The position numbers and the translations under genes were made by a program. 64,000 bases of DNA from Pocillopora verrucosa (lineage: Eukaryota; Cnidaria; Anthozoa; Scleractinia; Pocilloporidae): assembly GCF_036669915.1 (NCBI RefSeq), contig NC_089313.1:16941075-17005074 (forward strand), in the 5' to 3' direction. The notes beneath the pieces are model-generated. The model was not told where the DNA came from, did not search any database, and saw only the letters and a list, made by a program, of their open reading frames with translations. This document shows positions 1 through 11,051 of this stretch, piece by piece; the stretch's first letter is position 1, and the number at the start of each line of letters is the position of its first letter.

Positions 1-1
1 A

Positions 2-208
2 CGACGAGGCTCTGCTTCGGGCACTGCTACAAGAGGTGGCTTTACGTCGACTACGGTGTCCGCTAAGAACTTTAACAGATCGATGCTGCTTAAGAGTTGT
101 TCTTGCCGTCTGAAAGCGATGGAGGTTTGCAGAAAATGCGGAGCATTCTGCCACGATGACTGTATCAGCGCGGCCCAGCTCTGTAACTCGTGCGTCAGTG
201 TTAACTGA
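2..208 (+). CDS. ASXL: ASXL family protein, C-terminal PHD finger exon (partial)
   Basis: This is the last exon of a gene that enters from the left edge. Frame 2 is open from base 2 to a TGA at 206-208 and gives 68 residues. The end carries a Cys-rich PHD-type finger: [12 protein letters not shown], then [12 protein letters not shown], then LCNSCVSVN at the very C-terminus. A PHD finger containing [15 protein letters not shown] at the extreme C-terminus is the hallmark of ASXL/Additional sex combs proteins. These partner the BAP1/Calypso deubiquitinase, which removes ubiquitin from histone H2A, and act in Polycomb-linked chromatin control in the nucleus. The ASXH and other N-terminal domains lie outside the window. 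The family call is firm; nothing can be said about the rest of the protein. Confidence 0.85.
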   Translation, partial: RRGSASGTATRGGFTSTTVSAKNFNRSMLLKSCSCRLKAMEVCRKCGAFCHDDCISAAQLCNSCVSVN

Positions 209-2589
209 CCGACGCCACATGCAATATGTTCATATCATTCTGGTCTTAAAAATTAAATTTCACTTGTCCTTAATAGAGATAATCGCGCTTCCGTTGCCAC
301 CAGAAAGTTAACACCTCACGGTTGAGTTTTTGTTCACTATTATTATTATTTCTCTGTTTGCTTTTACCTTTGCTTTTTGAGATCTTTCCAAATGTTAGAC
401 AGATTTCGCTTGATGTGAATGCCTCGTTGGCGTCAAAACCGCGCGATTTTTAGTACTAAATACTTCGCCTCCATGAACAAGACCAGAGGGAAAAGTTTTT
501 ACATCGCTTACCAGTCTATTTTTGATTTTGATTTCAAAAAAGTGTAAACTTAAACAAAAAAAAGCCGTCAAAAACTTTCAGGGTGACTGCGGTAGCGCGA
601 TAATAGCTGTAACATTTAAGGTAGACAAACTTTTAATCATCTTTTTTAAATCTTAAGTCGTATCACGATAACCGTTGAGCCTCAGGCTTTATTGTACAAG
701 ACACTCACTAACACAGATTGGTCACTTCAGGAGCTAAATCACAGTATATACATTTTGAAAAATTGTCCCCTAAGTTTTTAAGTTTGTGTTCTGTTCTATA
801 GTCCAGTCTTCTCCTCCAAGATGCAATTTTCCTTTGAATGCCCAAAGGAATCTGGTATTGTGAAGGCTATCACTGCGCTCTGTGACTGATCCAGAAAACT
901 CGCGCCACTTTTCAACCGATCACAATCTCGCTTGGTCACCAGCGTTTTCCCGCGTCTTTTCCAATTTGTTTGACGCTAGAATTCATTGGCACACGAGAAA
1001 ATTTTACAATTGGTTGCTGTGGTTAGTTTTGTTTTTCGTTTACGACTCTCAATTGAGAAGGGCACAAACGGTACTTATAAACTAATGCAGGTATAGTGTC
1101 AGATTTGGCTAGAAGCGACACAAAATTTCGTGTTCCCTTGACCCTTTGTGACCAAAAGAGAATAACTCCCTACAATACTGATACATTTTCACGATACAAA
1201 GCGACGAGAAAATGGAAAAACATCCAGGGTATATGGTTTGATGAAACTCGAAATTCTCAGAACCAAAATTGTAGTAAAAGTATGGAACATGGTTTCAGAG
1301 AATTGTAAGTTTGAGAGCGAAAGGGTTTTAGTTCGCGATGTTGTGAAAAAACGACCAATCCTATCTGTAAGCTCCATGACATTCTGTTAACTGAAAGTTT
1401 CTTTATTTCTGTCGTAAGTAGAGTACAAGAACAGATAGGACAATTTATGAGAATTATGTTAGAAACATGAGATTATAATATTGTAAATAATGACTTCAAA
1501 TGACCAGGTCAGTCGGATTTAAAAGAGGAAAAAAAATTATTACATTCAGCTGTCCTGGGCCGTTTTTAATAAATAATTGATGTTTTGACATTTTAATGTT
1601 ATAATGAGATGACTGCTACCGTTGTCGTGTGGAAAGCAAAGGGAATCTTGGTGCCTTTTTTCCGAATACCGTGGAAGTTATCGTAGTTATCTTCTGAAAC
1701 TGACGATGAAATTCAGGGATTCAGTGAGAAAACTCTGACCCATTCAGCCTCCAAACCCAAAGTTGTAACCATAAAAGACCGTAACGTCATGTAGCCTGGG
1801 AGTTTCTCCGCCCGTGGGAAAATTTAAAAGCAGTTGGGAGGAGGTTAGCAAGGGATCTGGGACTAATTACAATTGCCAGACCCTTTGCTGTCAGCTCCAG
1901 ACCTCTTGCCGACTAATACAGGGAGTTTAAGATCCACGTTTGTTTCTAAATACGTGCAACCGCAAACGTCTAGGAATTACGTGACCAGACTCCAGTGTTC
2001 ATGTTTGCCGTTTGCTGTCCGCGTTTGAACTTCGGGCAAGGCAATTTCAGGTACTTGAACTCCCTCAACGCTTTTTGTCTTCCTGTTCGAAAGTTCTCAA
2101 GAAAGTCCTATAAATATATGTGAGGTGAAGTCTTTTCTTTATAGCCAATCCGTTTGGGGCGCAAGGAAACCAATCTTTTGGCTACATTTTGTGCGTAAAA
2201 TGAAAGACCCTTATCCTTCGTGTAATTCAAGATGGCGGCGCACATGTTGATTTTTTTTTTCGGTGAAAGCCGACATCGATCTATAAAGCTGAAAGTCTCG
2301 AAACTTCAAACCACAAACTGCTGGCCGCGGTTTGACATTTGCGGTGAACATATCTAAAACTCTCTAATGATGAGGGCTTGCTCGCAGGCTACAAGACAGG
2401 CTCATGAAGATAAATATAGGTCACAGCATGTCCTGCTCACTTTACTCATCGCCAATCACAAAAGAGATGATAAGTAGCTTAGCCAATCAGATTGCAGTAT
2501 TGTGAAAAACACTAACATACTTTTCTTAATATGCGCGAAGAATATAACGACATAATACTTCAACACCGCTCAGAGCCATAACAGACGTT
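209..2589. other. 3' UTR and intergenic DNA, no gene recognised
   Basis: This AT-rich stretch follows the ASXL stop codon. It contains short open frames (for example 882-1085 and 1096-1308) with no family resemblance, no coding-like composition and no convincing splice sites. The first part is probably the ASXL 3' UTR. I see no repeat or RNA gene in it. Confidence 0.5.
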
Positions 2590-2662
2590 AACACATTATT
2601 GTAATGGTGTAGTTTGATCGTCCGGATGAGTGTAGTCCTGAGAAGGACTGTTGTCGGTAGGG

Positions 2663-2709
2663 GTGACTGACGTTTCGACAACCTGAGCGGAAGTCATCAT
2701 CAGAGTCAT
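2663..2709 (-). ncRNA. Hammerhead ribozyme-like motif of Penelope-like element
   Basis: On the minus strand the order is GACU, CUGAUGA, a stem-loop closed by GAC/GUC with an inner CC/GG pair, GAAAC, then GUC and AGUCA. These match the hammerhead core (CUGANGA, GAAA, NUH cleavage triplet). Stem I is UGACU/AGUCA (5 bp), stem II is as above, and stem III is a 2-bp AC/GU. One unpaired base (U) sits between CUGAUGA and stem II, which is not canonical. Penelope-like elements are known to carry minimal hammerheads with very short stem III, so the location beside the RT remnant fits. Activity is unknown. Confidence 0.45.
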
Positions 2710-3549
2710 GTGAATAGTTGTTGTCAGTCGAATGTTCTTAGTCTGGTTTTTATAAACTGATTGGTCAGTTTTGCCATGAAGTGATTGGCTTTAAGACTCA
2801 AGTGGCGTTCTCGATCCGTTAGTGAAGTTAGGTCGTTCTGTTCGGTTCGTTTGCAATGTTAATGTCGTGAATGAGTCGTTTGTATGGTGCCGGTGGTGGT
2901 TGACACCTGTTGAGAGGAGTCTGTTCCAAGTTAGTAAACCAATTGCGCTCGTCGTGTTAGAGTCCTGGTAGTTGTGGCTTTGTGTGATGTCGGGTTGTAG
3001 GATGACTCGTCCAGCAATCTGTCGGTATGTGTCGGTTTCCTGTAAACTGCTGTCCGTAGTGAGTTGTCGTCATGGCCTACCAGGCAGTCTAGAAAAGGTA
3101 GTTTTACCATTTTCTTCGACCTCTCTGGTAAACTGTAAGTCAGTGTTTTGTCTGTTGAGGTGGTGGTGCATCGATTTCGTCGTGTCGTACGGCGGTGAAA
3201 GTATTGTCAACGTAGTGTAACTAAAGTGGTATCGTTTGTCAGAGTCGAACGGGCGCTTTCCTCGATGTTCTGCATCACAATTTCTGCTACAACAACAGAA
3301 ACTGGAGACCCCATAGCTGTACCGTGTAACTTTTTGTACTTTTTACCGTTGTGCCGAAAGTAAGTTGACGTAAGGCAAAGGTTTAGTAGGTCCATAATGT
3401 CTTCTGTAGGTAGCGGTGGAGGGTCGGTGGATTGTAGGATGTCAGTTATTTTCACATCAAATGACACTAGTTCGTAGACGTCAGGTATCTATACAGTCTT
3501 AGTGGCGTTAATGAAGTCCTCGGTGGATTATAGTTCACGTTTGGATTTG

Positions 3550-3623
3550 TCGGTGAGCAGTTGTAGTATTGTTGTCAGGTACTTGAACAAGTACCTGTCG
3601 ACAATACTATAACCGCTCACCGA
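3550..3623. repeat. Inverted repeat (36-bp arms, 2-nt spacer) at Penelope-like element end
   Basis: The left arm starts TCGGTGAGCAGTTGTAG and the right arm ends CTATAACCGCTCACCGA. The arms meet around the perfect core CAGGTACTTGAACAAGTACCTG, with about four or five mismatches over 36 bp. It lies directly upstream of the RT remnant on its strand, where Penelope-like elements often have inverted pseudo-LTR pieces. Confidence 0.7.
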
Positions 3624-3639
3624 GCAGCCACGTAGATTA

Positions 3640-3800
3640 ACTTTCGTAAAAACAAAACCAAAGTAATCACAACAGAAAGGAGCGGCTTTAGAACTCAAAA
3701 TAAAATGAGGCGCGAGAAAACGCGAGTTACCAAGTCACGATTGGTGTAAGATTTGAATCTGACTGGTTGAGAAAGTAAGTGCAAATTTCCTGGACCAAGC
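3640..3800. repeat. Truncated relative of the 61634-61893 inverted-repeat element
   Basis: The stretch GAAAACGCGAG..ACCAAGTCACGATTGGT, then ATTTGAATCTGACTGGTTGAGAAAGT and CTGGACCAA, matches the inside of the element at 61634-61893 in the same order with scattered substitutions. The terminal inverted repeats are not present, so it is an old fragment. Confidence 0.5.
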
Positions 3801-4334
3801 CTTCCCTTTAGGGACTCTGCACTGCTTTGGTGCCTCGTTTATTGACTGAAAGCTTGGTACAGGCTCGAACAATTTTCTATCGAGTGTTTAAGGTAATTCA
3901 CGAGTGCTTTGGTTTTTCTGAGCCGTCTGACCCCTCCAGAAAATTTTTTCACTTTTTCAATTGGTAGGATTTGAACGAAAACTAGTTCAAGCAAAATTTT
4001 CCTAGAGCCTCTGCAATCATTTTTAATCCATCGACTATTTTATTGTTTTATATTGAGTGAAAATTTGTAAAAATATTCTCATGATACTATTTACATACAA
4101 CTGCACTTAAAAAATAATATCTTTGAATCGATACCGCAATAAGAATAGACTATTTGATATCCAATAATATCAAAAGTAACATGATGTCACAATTACAAAA
4201 GGGGAAATATTCTATCACTAAGCTTTCGTCGGGTAAAAATTGGAAACATCATGGCTAATTCATAAAAGACACATGTAACCTATGAGGTACGTGGAAATAT
4301 TCGCTAAGGGTAAATTTAAGAGGGTAAAGGAATT
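3801..4334. other. AT-rich spacer, no gene recognised
   Basis: No open frame of interest and no repeat was recognised. The right part is probably the 3' UTR of the minus-strand ankyrin gene. Confidence 0.4.
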
Positions 4335-5131
4335 TTACAGTTCGTTCGGGCCACTCTCCAGTTTGAGTTTCCTTTGCAGGGTAATAGGAAGTGGTAACCT
4401 GTCAAAGCCACGTATTCCTGAGTATTTCCTTATTCTTTCTCTTATAACAGAAAGACACTCCGGTTCAAGACTTAACATTGTCGTACATTTGGTAGCCAAC
4501 AAGAATTCCTGGATCGCGCTTGATTTACACCTGTCAATCGCAGTCAGGCCACAATAATCCGATTGGTTAATTTTCGCTCCAAAGGACACCATCGCCTTGA
4601 CAGCGTGTTCAAATTGACCAATCACAGCCAAGTGCAGAGGAGTGTACCCACAGTAACTTTCTCTAGCATTCAAATCTGCTCCACAGAGAAATAGCGCCTT
4701 TGCACTGGCTTCGTTGCCGTTCTGCGCTGCAAAGTGTAAAGGTGTGTATCCCGCGAAATTTCGCGCGTGAGCATTTGCGTTAAAGCGAACCAGTAGCTCT
4801 ATGAGAGCATAATTGTTGTGCATTGCAGCAAAATGAAGAGGAGTTTCACCAAAGAAAACGCCGCTACTGTAATTCACATTAGCTCCAAACTCGCATAGAA
4901 GTTCAACAATGTCCAACATATTTTCTGCTCTTGAAGTTGTCAATGCCAAGAGAAGAGGACTGTAATCTAACGAGTCGACACCATTAACGTTCGCACCTCG
5001 TAACAGCAGACTGTGCACGAGTTTTGGTGGCGCGCCGGAGCGCAGCGCAGTCCTGAGTTGGCTGTCTAATAACTCCCGGCTAGTAGAGTGTACTGAATCG
5101 TACTTGAATCTTTTAAAAATACTTCGCAACC
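4335..5131 (-). CDS. Ankyrin-repeat and SOCS-box protein (ASB-like), main exon
   Basis: On the minus strand an open exon of about 264 codons runs from 5131 to a stop at 4335-4337. It begins after a clear 3' splice site (pyrimidine tract ending TTCCAG at 5132-5137), so the first residue is not a start; two leftover bases mean the upstream exon ends in phase 1. Ankyrin repeats follow one another, shown by blocks such as ETPLHFAAMHNNYALIELL, YTPLHFAAQNGNEASAKALF and YTPLHLAVIGQFEHAVKAM. The last 40 residues (SLEPECLSVIRERIRKYSG..FDRLPLPITLQRKL) fit a SOCS box with the terminal LPLP motif. Such proteins are substrate receptors of Cullin-5/Elongin B-C ubiquitin ligases. A weak candidate first exon is 5494-5512 (ATG, phase 1, donor GTTATC). 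Family call strong, individual orthologue unassigned. Confidence 0.85.
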
Positions 5132-5512
5132 CTGGAAGATATAAAAAAAGTACGCAAGTTTACAATATTAAGTGAATGCCAATTAAATCATTTTCCTGTT
5201 ACTGTTATAGCCATGTCTCATTAAAAGACTTTTCCATCTCATCTATGACCTTTCCGTCCTCAGGAAGTTGTATTCTCGTATTTTAGACTTATGGCGATAT
5301 TTACATAAACGATAAAACTACTCGCAAAATATTTGCCTTGCTCCTTTGTACACTTCACCCTAGTTCTTGGCATCGTCAATTTGTTCTTGATCACTGCAAC
5401 TTGAGGAATCCTTCACAATGGCCTGGTTCGATGCACCTGCTCACTTCTTTGCTGCCAAAAGAGATGAAGATATTCCTTCACGTTTGTGATAACCTGTAAG
5501 ACGCTGATTCAT

Positions 5513-7073
5513 CTACAGATTAGTTGATAATTATCCATAACCGATGCAGTCAACATTTTGGAAAGTTTTTCCAAAATTACGACGGTTTATTATTCAATCA
5601 GAGATCACGTCATAAGCTCGTGCAACTCAGGAGTCAAGTCAAAGATACGCGCGCGTCAAATTGCGCATGTCATACCCCCTCCAGACCCTCCCCATCGATC
5701 TGCCATTATAATTATAAGGGTAGGGAGGATGAGGGTGATTCCCGTGACTCTCTCTATAACAGTCTTCCCGAACAGCGACTGGTTATCGAGCCTAAAATAA
5801 GGGTCGACTTGAAAACGAAAATCTTAATAATTAGACCAGGACTGAGACCATGAAAATGCTAAACAGCATAATTTAGCTGTCATGAAAGCAAATTCACACA
5901 TCCGACTCTACAGTAAATAATTTTAACATTATGTGCTCCACTGGTAGAAGGCGTTAAAATTTGGTCTTTTCTTTGTTCGAAGCCCAATGACAAGAAGAAG
6001 AAACATGAATATGGAACCCGGAAAAACCAGGACTTTTGTTCACTAATCGAGTGAAATTCCAGTGAAGGCAACTTAGATAACGTAATGGGTGCAATGAATA
6101 AAGAAATGCCGATTCTCAAATATCAACAACCGACAACTTTTAGACGGAATTTAGAAACTCATTACGTTTTGCGTTTTTAACGAAAACCTCGAAGTTAGCA
6201 CTATTGCGTTTTCGCACTTTTGTGTGTTCAAAATTAACAATTTATTCAAATTTCCTGAGGAACATGGAGTTGAAGCCCTGTACAGAATATGAATGGATTA
6301 AGGGGAAAAGATGTGACAAAATAACTCTCCAGATCATAAAGTGTCGTGATAAAGGTTAACTTTTTTGTCTGTTCTCTCTAGTTGTCATTGGTTCAAAATG
6401 TTGGTGCCACTGAATAATTTACCACCTGGCAAATATCAACAAAGAAAATGTACACCTAAAAAGGTAAATTGCTCAAAGCGGAAGACAACGACGTTGTTTT
6501 TTTCCATATTTTCCGTTGTTTTTGTAATTCATACAGCCATTTTGACCAGGACCCAGTTAGGATATGTCTGTTCGTTGAAAGGGAGCATAATGCAATACAT
6601 ACTGTTCGTGAGTTAAAATGCGCAAAAAGTTCTCGTTTGACTTTCCTTAAATGTGCGTCAGTTCAGCAAGTGCCAAATTAAAATTATTCCGTTCTATAAT
6701 CTAGCAAAGCCTTCGAGAAATATACAGGCAACACAACATTTCTACATCTTCGAGCGAATGGCTCATTGGAGACAATAAACACAAACTTTACCGCGAACTT
6801 GAAAATCGCTCGTAGGTAAGAACAGTAGTGAACAAACCTAAATCAATCAGCTAGATTAGAGAAATAAGCTCTTACTTTTTAAAACTTGTCCCGGATGAAG
6901 CCTTTGTCCTTTCAACATTCGCCACGCGTTCTTCACAAAATTTTATGGATTCTGTTTTCTGTTTTTTCAACGCAAACCGTCTTTGTTGTGACTTTCTTTG
7001 TTTCTGGTTTTTACAAGCGTAGTACTGGGTGCGAACCAATCTACCAGCGGTTCTTTCCTTGAAAATTTTCAAC
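5513..7073. other. Intergenic DNA and EEF1E1 upstream region
   Basis: Short open frames on both strands here (for example 5524-5853, 5880-6119, 6365-6616) resemble no family. The right end should hold the EEF1E1 promoter and 5' UTR; I see no clear TATA box. A minus-strand open frame crosses 6876-7075 (see findings). Confidence 0.4.
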
Positions 7074-9895
7074 ATGGCTGCAGTGCTGGCGGTGAATGGT
7101 TGTGCAGAAGTAGAAAATTTGCTACAATTTTGCAATATTTCGAAAGAAAGGATTCGTGTGGAAGAGCAAAAAGAGTTCACCTCACCTAAGGTAGGGAATT
7201 ATTGAGTTATTGTCTAAGGAAAAATTAATTTTGTTAGGTAGGCAGTATTTTCTTTATTAATATTAAAATTTCATGGCGCGTGATTGAAACTGGGGGCGAT
7301 TTAGCCAGTTGTGGAGTTATTGTTTCTCATCCACTAAGCTTTGTGTTACTTCTATGACTTACAAATATAATAACGAGTAACAAAGATTACAAAACAAGTG
7401 GAGGGGGAGGGAGGGGGTGTGCTGCGACTGAATTGGGCTTGGATTTGAATTAGCTATACCAGCAGTTATATATATTTTTTGAAAATCTGGTATATCCAAT
7501 AGATCTGTCCCATGCGGATGATGAAGGTCAATTCCTCTCAATATAACGAGTGGTAATGGGTCTTTCCGTTGTTACAGTCCAATTCAGTCTGTAGTCATAT
7601 GGGTTATTAACGATATCAGACTAACACAAGGCAGGAGTCTGATTTGATAATTAAAAGTATGATTAGAGACAAAATTGTACAACAAAAAGTTCTTTTACCA
7701 ATTAATCAAAACTATGAAAAAATCTGGGAGATAAACTAGCCATCGGTTACAGTGTAAACATTTTCATGAAAACAACAGGTAACTGGGCAAAATGTTAAAA
7801 ACACTGTCCAATTACAAGCACGATTTGCACACTGTCTCTTTAATGCTCAAATCAGTCTGGTGAACCAATCACATTCAATAATTTTGTTATAGTTTTGAGT
7901 AATTGTCTTATCTCTAATTTGAACATGATTCTTTTCAGATAGCCATAAATCCATATTCATTTTGCACTATTTTTTTAAAATTTCCATTGTTAATTACTTC
8001 ACTTTGGTGTGATTTTCTAGGAGCCAACTTTGACCTTTAGTTCAGGCGAAACAGTAACTGGTGTGCGAACAGTAGGGGCATATCTCTCCAGAATATCAAC
8101 TCAAAAACTTCTTGGAGGGTCAGCTCTGGAGAGAGCTCTAGTAGATCAGTGGATGGAATACTGTCAGTCACATTTGGAATCTTCTCTTCAGGATGGAACT
8201 CTTATCAAAGGGGCATTAAGAGTAAGAGTCTTTCTTTCTAAGTGACACACACTGTTGTTTTCAAGTTGGATTTTTAACCTTTTAACTCCCAGATATGAAA
8301 ATATATCCATACTTTATCGAGTGAAAAGGTAATAAGATTGATCAAACTAATCAGGTAGAAGTTTTTATCTTGATCTAACACCATATTCCTGTAACTAATC
8401 GATACGGAAATGTGTAGCAGCCAGAGGGGAGAATTAACAATCAGATCTTGGGAGTTACAAGCTTAAAGTTTCCTCAATAGTTGACAAATTTCAAGGGTTC
8501 TCAAAAAGATTGGAAGGGGGCAAAAGAAGAAAAAATTCAAAGTGTAATGTGAGTAGAACTTAAATTAAGCTGTTAGAAATCACAAAGCAGTTATTGATCA
8601 ATGGCTAGGTGCCCTCACAAACTGAGAACCCAGTACTTCTGTTAAGTAGTGAACTTTCAATCAAGAATTATTAACCTGTTTGATATTTTTCATTTTTCTC
8701 ATCACTCATCATCTTAATATTGTAAGGCAAAATTTTGTCTTTGTCACTCATGGAGTAAAAGGATTGAGCAAAACCTGAAGGCCAATCAGGGCATAAGAGA
8801 ATTTGTTAGGAGTCAGTAAGAATTGGATAATACCAGTCCTTCAAATTTTTACCTTAAATTAACCAGTTACTTATTTATCTTCTTTCAAAACTTTCCATTT
8901 TTCCTTTCACTTTTCCAATTAATTTATTTCATTTATTATTTTTGTCTTTCGATTGGTAGCATAAAGCCGCTTTTGATTGTGTTGCGACTGTTAACCCTTT
9001 AACTCTCAAGATCTCATTAGTAATTTTCCTTACTGTCTGCCAAATGATTCTCACTATGTTAGTTTGGAGAATTTGGTATTGGATCAATTAGCAATCCCAA
9101 ATTTTTTTTTTTTAAATTCATTACTTGTCTGTGTGATATTGCATAGATATTAAATAGAAAGGAGAAATTCTGTCTTGGTCACTCACGAGGGTTAAAGAGT
9201 TAAGGATGTAGTAATCAAGATCCAACTGCTTATGTCTTAGTTGAACATTTTTCCACAGTATTTGGATAAATCTCTGTCTAGAACAGTATATCTGGTGGGC
9301 TGTCAGTTAACACTAGCTGATATCATGTTGTATTATGCACTTCATCCTCTAATGCTGGAGCTTAGCATCCAAGAAAAGGAACAATTTATTAACCTTTCAA
9401 GATGGTTTAATCAGGTAAATATTGCTTGTAGTTCACTGAATTATCTTACTCCTTGGTCAAGTTCTACTAATTTTTCTTTCTTTCAAACGTAATTTTCTAT
9501 GCCCAATATAAATGAAATAAAGAATTCAAAACTGAGTACGATTTAACCTCAACACATGCAACACACTGATCCCCCCTCCCATGTTCAGGGTATTCATGGC
9601 TTGTCTGTCCAGCATTAATCAAGTGTTACAAACACATGCGTGTGTATCTCCCTTCCATTAATATTAATGCAAAATTAAACACCTACTTGATCATGACATG
9701 AATTTGTCTGTAAACAGAGGTAAAATTTTTCTTTGTCTTGTTCTGGTGTTATTAAGTCTTATCAATTAGTTACATCAGTCCTTCACTTTATCATCATGTA
9801 TCTTTTTTTCATGATTAACACAGGTGCAGTATTACCCTGGAGTCCGACAATATTTGCCTGAAGTATCATTTCTACGCAACATGCTCTACAGTTGA
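7074..9895 (+). CDS. EEF1E1: Eukaryotic translation elongation factor 1 epsilon-1 (AIMP3/p18)
   Basis: Four exons join to 181 residues (human is 174): 7074-7190, 8021-8221, 9259-9414 and 9824-9895. All junctions are GT-AG and phase 0. The start MAAVLAVNG sits in AACATGG. The N-terminal thioredoxin-like half is short and diverged, as in the family. Exon 2 has TGVRTVGAYLSRIS and the helical GST-C-like half begins near LLGGSALERALVDQWMEY. Exon 3 carries VYLVGCQLTLADIMLYYALH and EKEQFINLSRWFNQ; exon 4 has YYPGVRQYL, all in human order. The protein is a non-catalytic scaffold of the multi-aminoacyl-tRNA synthetase complex, linking methionyl-tRNA synthetase, and can act in DNA-damage signalling. 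Introns 2 contains two TTAA miniature elements. No defect is seen. Confidence 0.93.
8274..8466. mobile_element. TTAA miniature element, type 1
   Basis: Starts TTAACCTTTTAACTCCCAG and ends CTTGGGAGTTACAAGCTTAA; lies in EEF1E1 intron 2. The ends are worn compared with the consensus CCCTTTAACTCCC...GGGAGTTAAAGGG. Confidence 0.7.
8991..9203. mobile_element. TTAA miniature element, type 1
   Basis: TTAACCCTTTAACTCTCAAG at the left, GGGTTAAAGAGTTAA at the right, with the shared interior around GTAATTTTCCTTACTGTC. It lies in EEF1E1 intron 2, only 55 bases upstream of exon 3. Confidence 0.8.
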
Positions 9896-9988
9896 CATTG
9901 TGGTACATCATTTGATTATATGAACTAATATGTATTTTACTGCTAAGACGTATGCCCTAATTCCCAAATGTGTTGCCAATTATGACTA

Positions 9989-9994
9989 AATAAA
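9989..9994 (+). terminator. Polyadenylation signal AATAAA of EEF1E1
   Basis: AATAAA occurs 94 bases after the EEF1E1 stop codon, in the right place for the poly(A) signal. The cleavage site cannot be fixed by eye. Confidence 0.55.
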
Positions 9995-9995
9995 T

Positions 9996-10839
9996 TTATT
10001 ACTTATTCTGTCTTTGAATGCAATGCTATTTTGTTTATTACAGTAGAACTGTAGAATGAGTCAAACCCATCAACATTATTTTTTTTGTTTACTTTTATTG
10101 GCATAGTTCTTTGTGTAGTGTTTTTTTTGTCATAAGTTATGAAGAACAAGTTTTGATACTACCACTCTTGCAGGCTGAATAAAATATGTATTTACTTCCA
10201 GACTGGCAAAACAATCTCAAAATTGCAGATGCAGTGTTAAATGCAGACAGTAATAAATTATTTGTTTTCTATGTTAACTTGATGAATATATTGTTCTATT
10301 TGCTACTTTTTTTTTAATAACTTCTGTTAGAGCTAAAATGCCATGCCCATTCCTATCTCTACAAAATTGTACCTTAAAAATAATATGCTACCTAATTAGC
10401 TCAACAATATTCGTTTTTTTTTTAAATTCCCCCTCTGGAATCCTCTTTAATATGAGTCTCTTTATAAGAGTACAAACATTTTTTAAGGATATATATGTTG
10501 TACATAAAATAATCCTTGTACATCACTTGTATGCTTTTAACACCACAATATACAAAATATTTCTCAAAACTACCTGGGCAGAAGTAGGTGCCTTTTAGAT
10601 ACTTGCTGTACACACTTGCAATAAATTAAGCCTTTTCCTTAAAAAATAAAATAAACTGGAATTCTTTTGTTGGTCCTGTGTATGTTATAGCTCAATATGG
10701 CTGATGGGAAATTCAGAGAAATAAACTACGTAGATTTAATGTATATAAACAATGCATAAACCAGCCTGAATAAGACAATTATAGTGGTATAACTTTCTCT
10801 CCCTCCTGCTCTAAATTACTCACTCATAATGGCTCACAC
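9996..10839. other. AT-rich intergenic spacer
   Basis: No gene recognised. The open frames at 10338-10598 (+) and 10422-10613 (-) overlap each other and look like chance frames in AT-rich DNA. Confidence 0.4.
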
Positions 10840-11051
10840 TTAACCCTTAAACTCCCAAGATCTGATTGTCAATTCTCTCCTCCAACTGCAACATGTTTTC
10901 TTGTAAATTGGTTATGAGAATTTAGTGTTAGATCAAAATAACAACTTCTACATGATATGTTAGAGTATTCTCTTGACCTAATTGCTGGATAATGAATGGA
11001 AATTACCAGGAGAAGTTACATGCTTATCACTTATGGGAGTTAAAGGGTTAA
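10840..11051. mobile_element. TTAA miniature element, type 1
   Basis: Starts TTAACCCTTAAACTCCCAAG and ends GGGAGTTAAAGGGTTAA. Its last TTAA is also the first TTAA of the type 2 element that follows. Confidence 0.8.

Larger units (their letters stand above)
2590..3630 (-). mobile_element. Decayed Penelope-like retroelement (reverse transcriptase fragment)
   Basis: Read on the minus strand, 3207-3467 encodes part of a reverse transcriptase, including LTSTYFRHNGKKYKKLHG followed by TAMGSPVSVVVAE. The A(M)GSP..S motif with this upstream context is typical of Penelope-like elements. The frame then shifts; similarity continues as DLQFTREVEENGKTTF in another frame down to about 3060, and further remnants run to about 2640. 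Stops and frameshifts show a dead copy. It is bounded by a hammerhead-like motif (2663-2709) on the 3' side of the minus-strand ORF and by a palindrome (3550-3623) on the 5' side, as expected for the pseudo-LTR ends of such elements. A GIY-YIG endonuclease domain, usual in many members, is not recognisable here. The outer borders are approximate. Confidence 0.75.

Noticed and set aside
2972-3220. 82-codon plus-strand frame
   Set aside because: It is the complement of the decayed Penelope-like reverse transcriptase region.
5494-5512. Candidate first exon of the ASB-like gene
   Set aside because: The phase fits (ATG plus 16 bases, phase 1), but the donor GTTATC is weak and a 19-base match is easily due to chance; not annotated as a feature.
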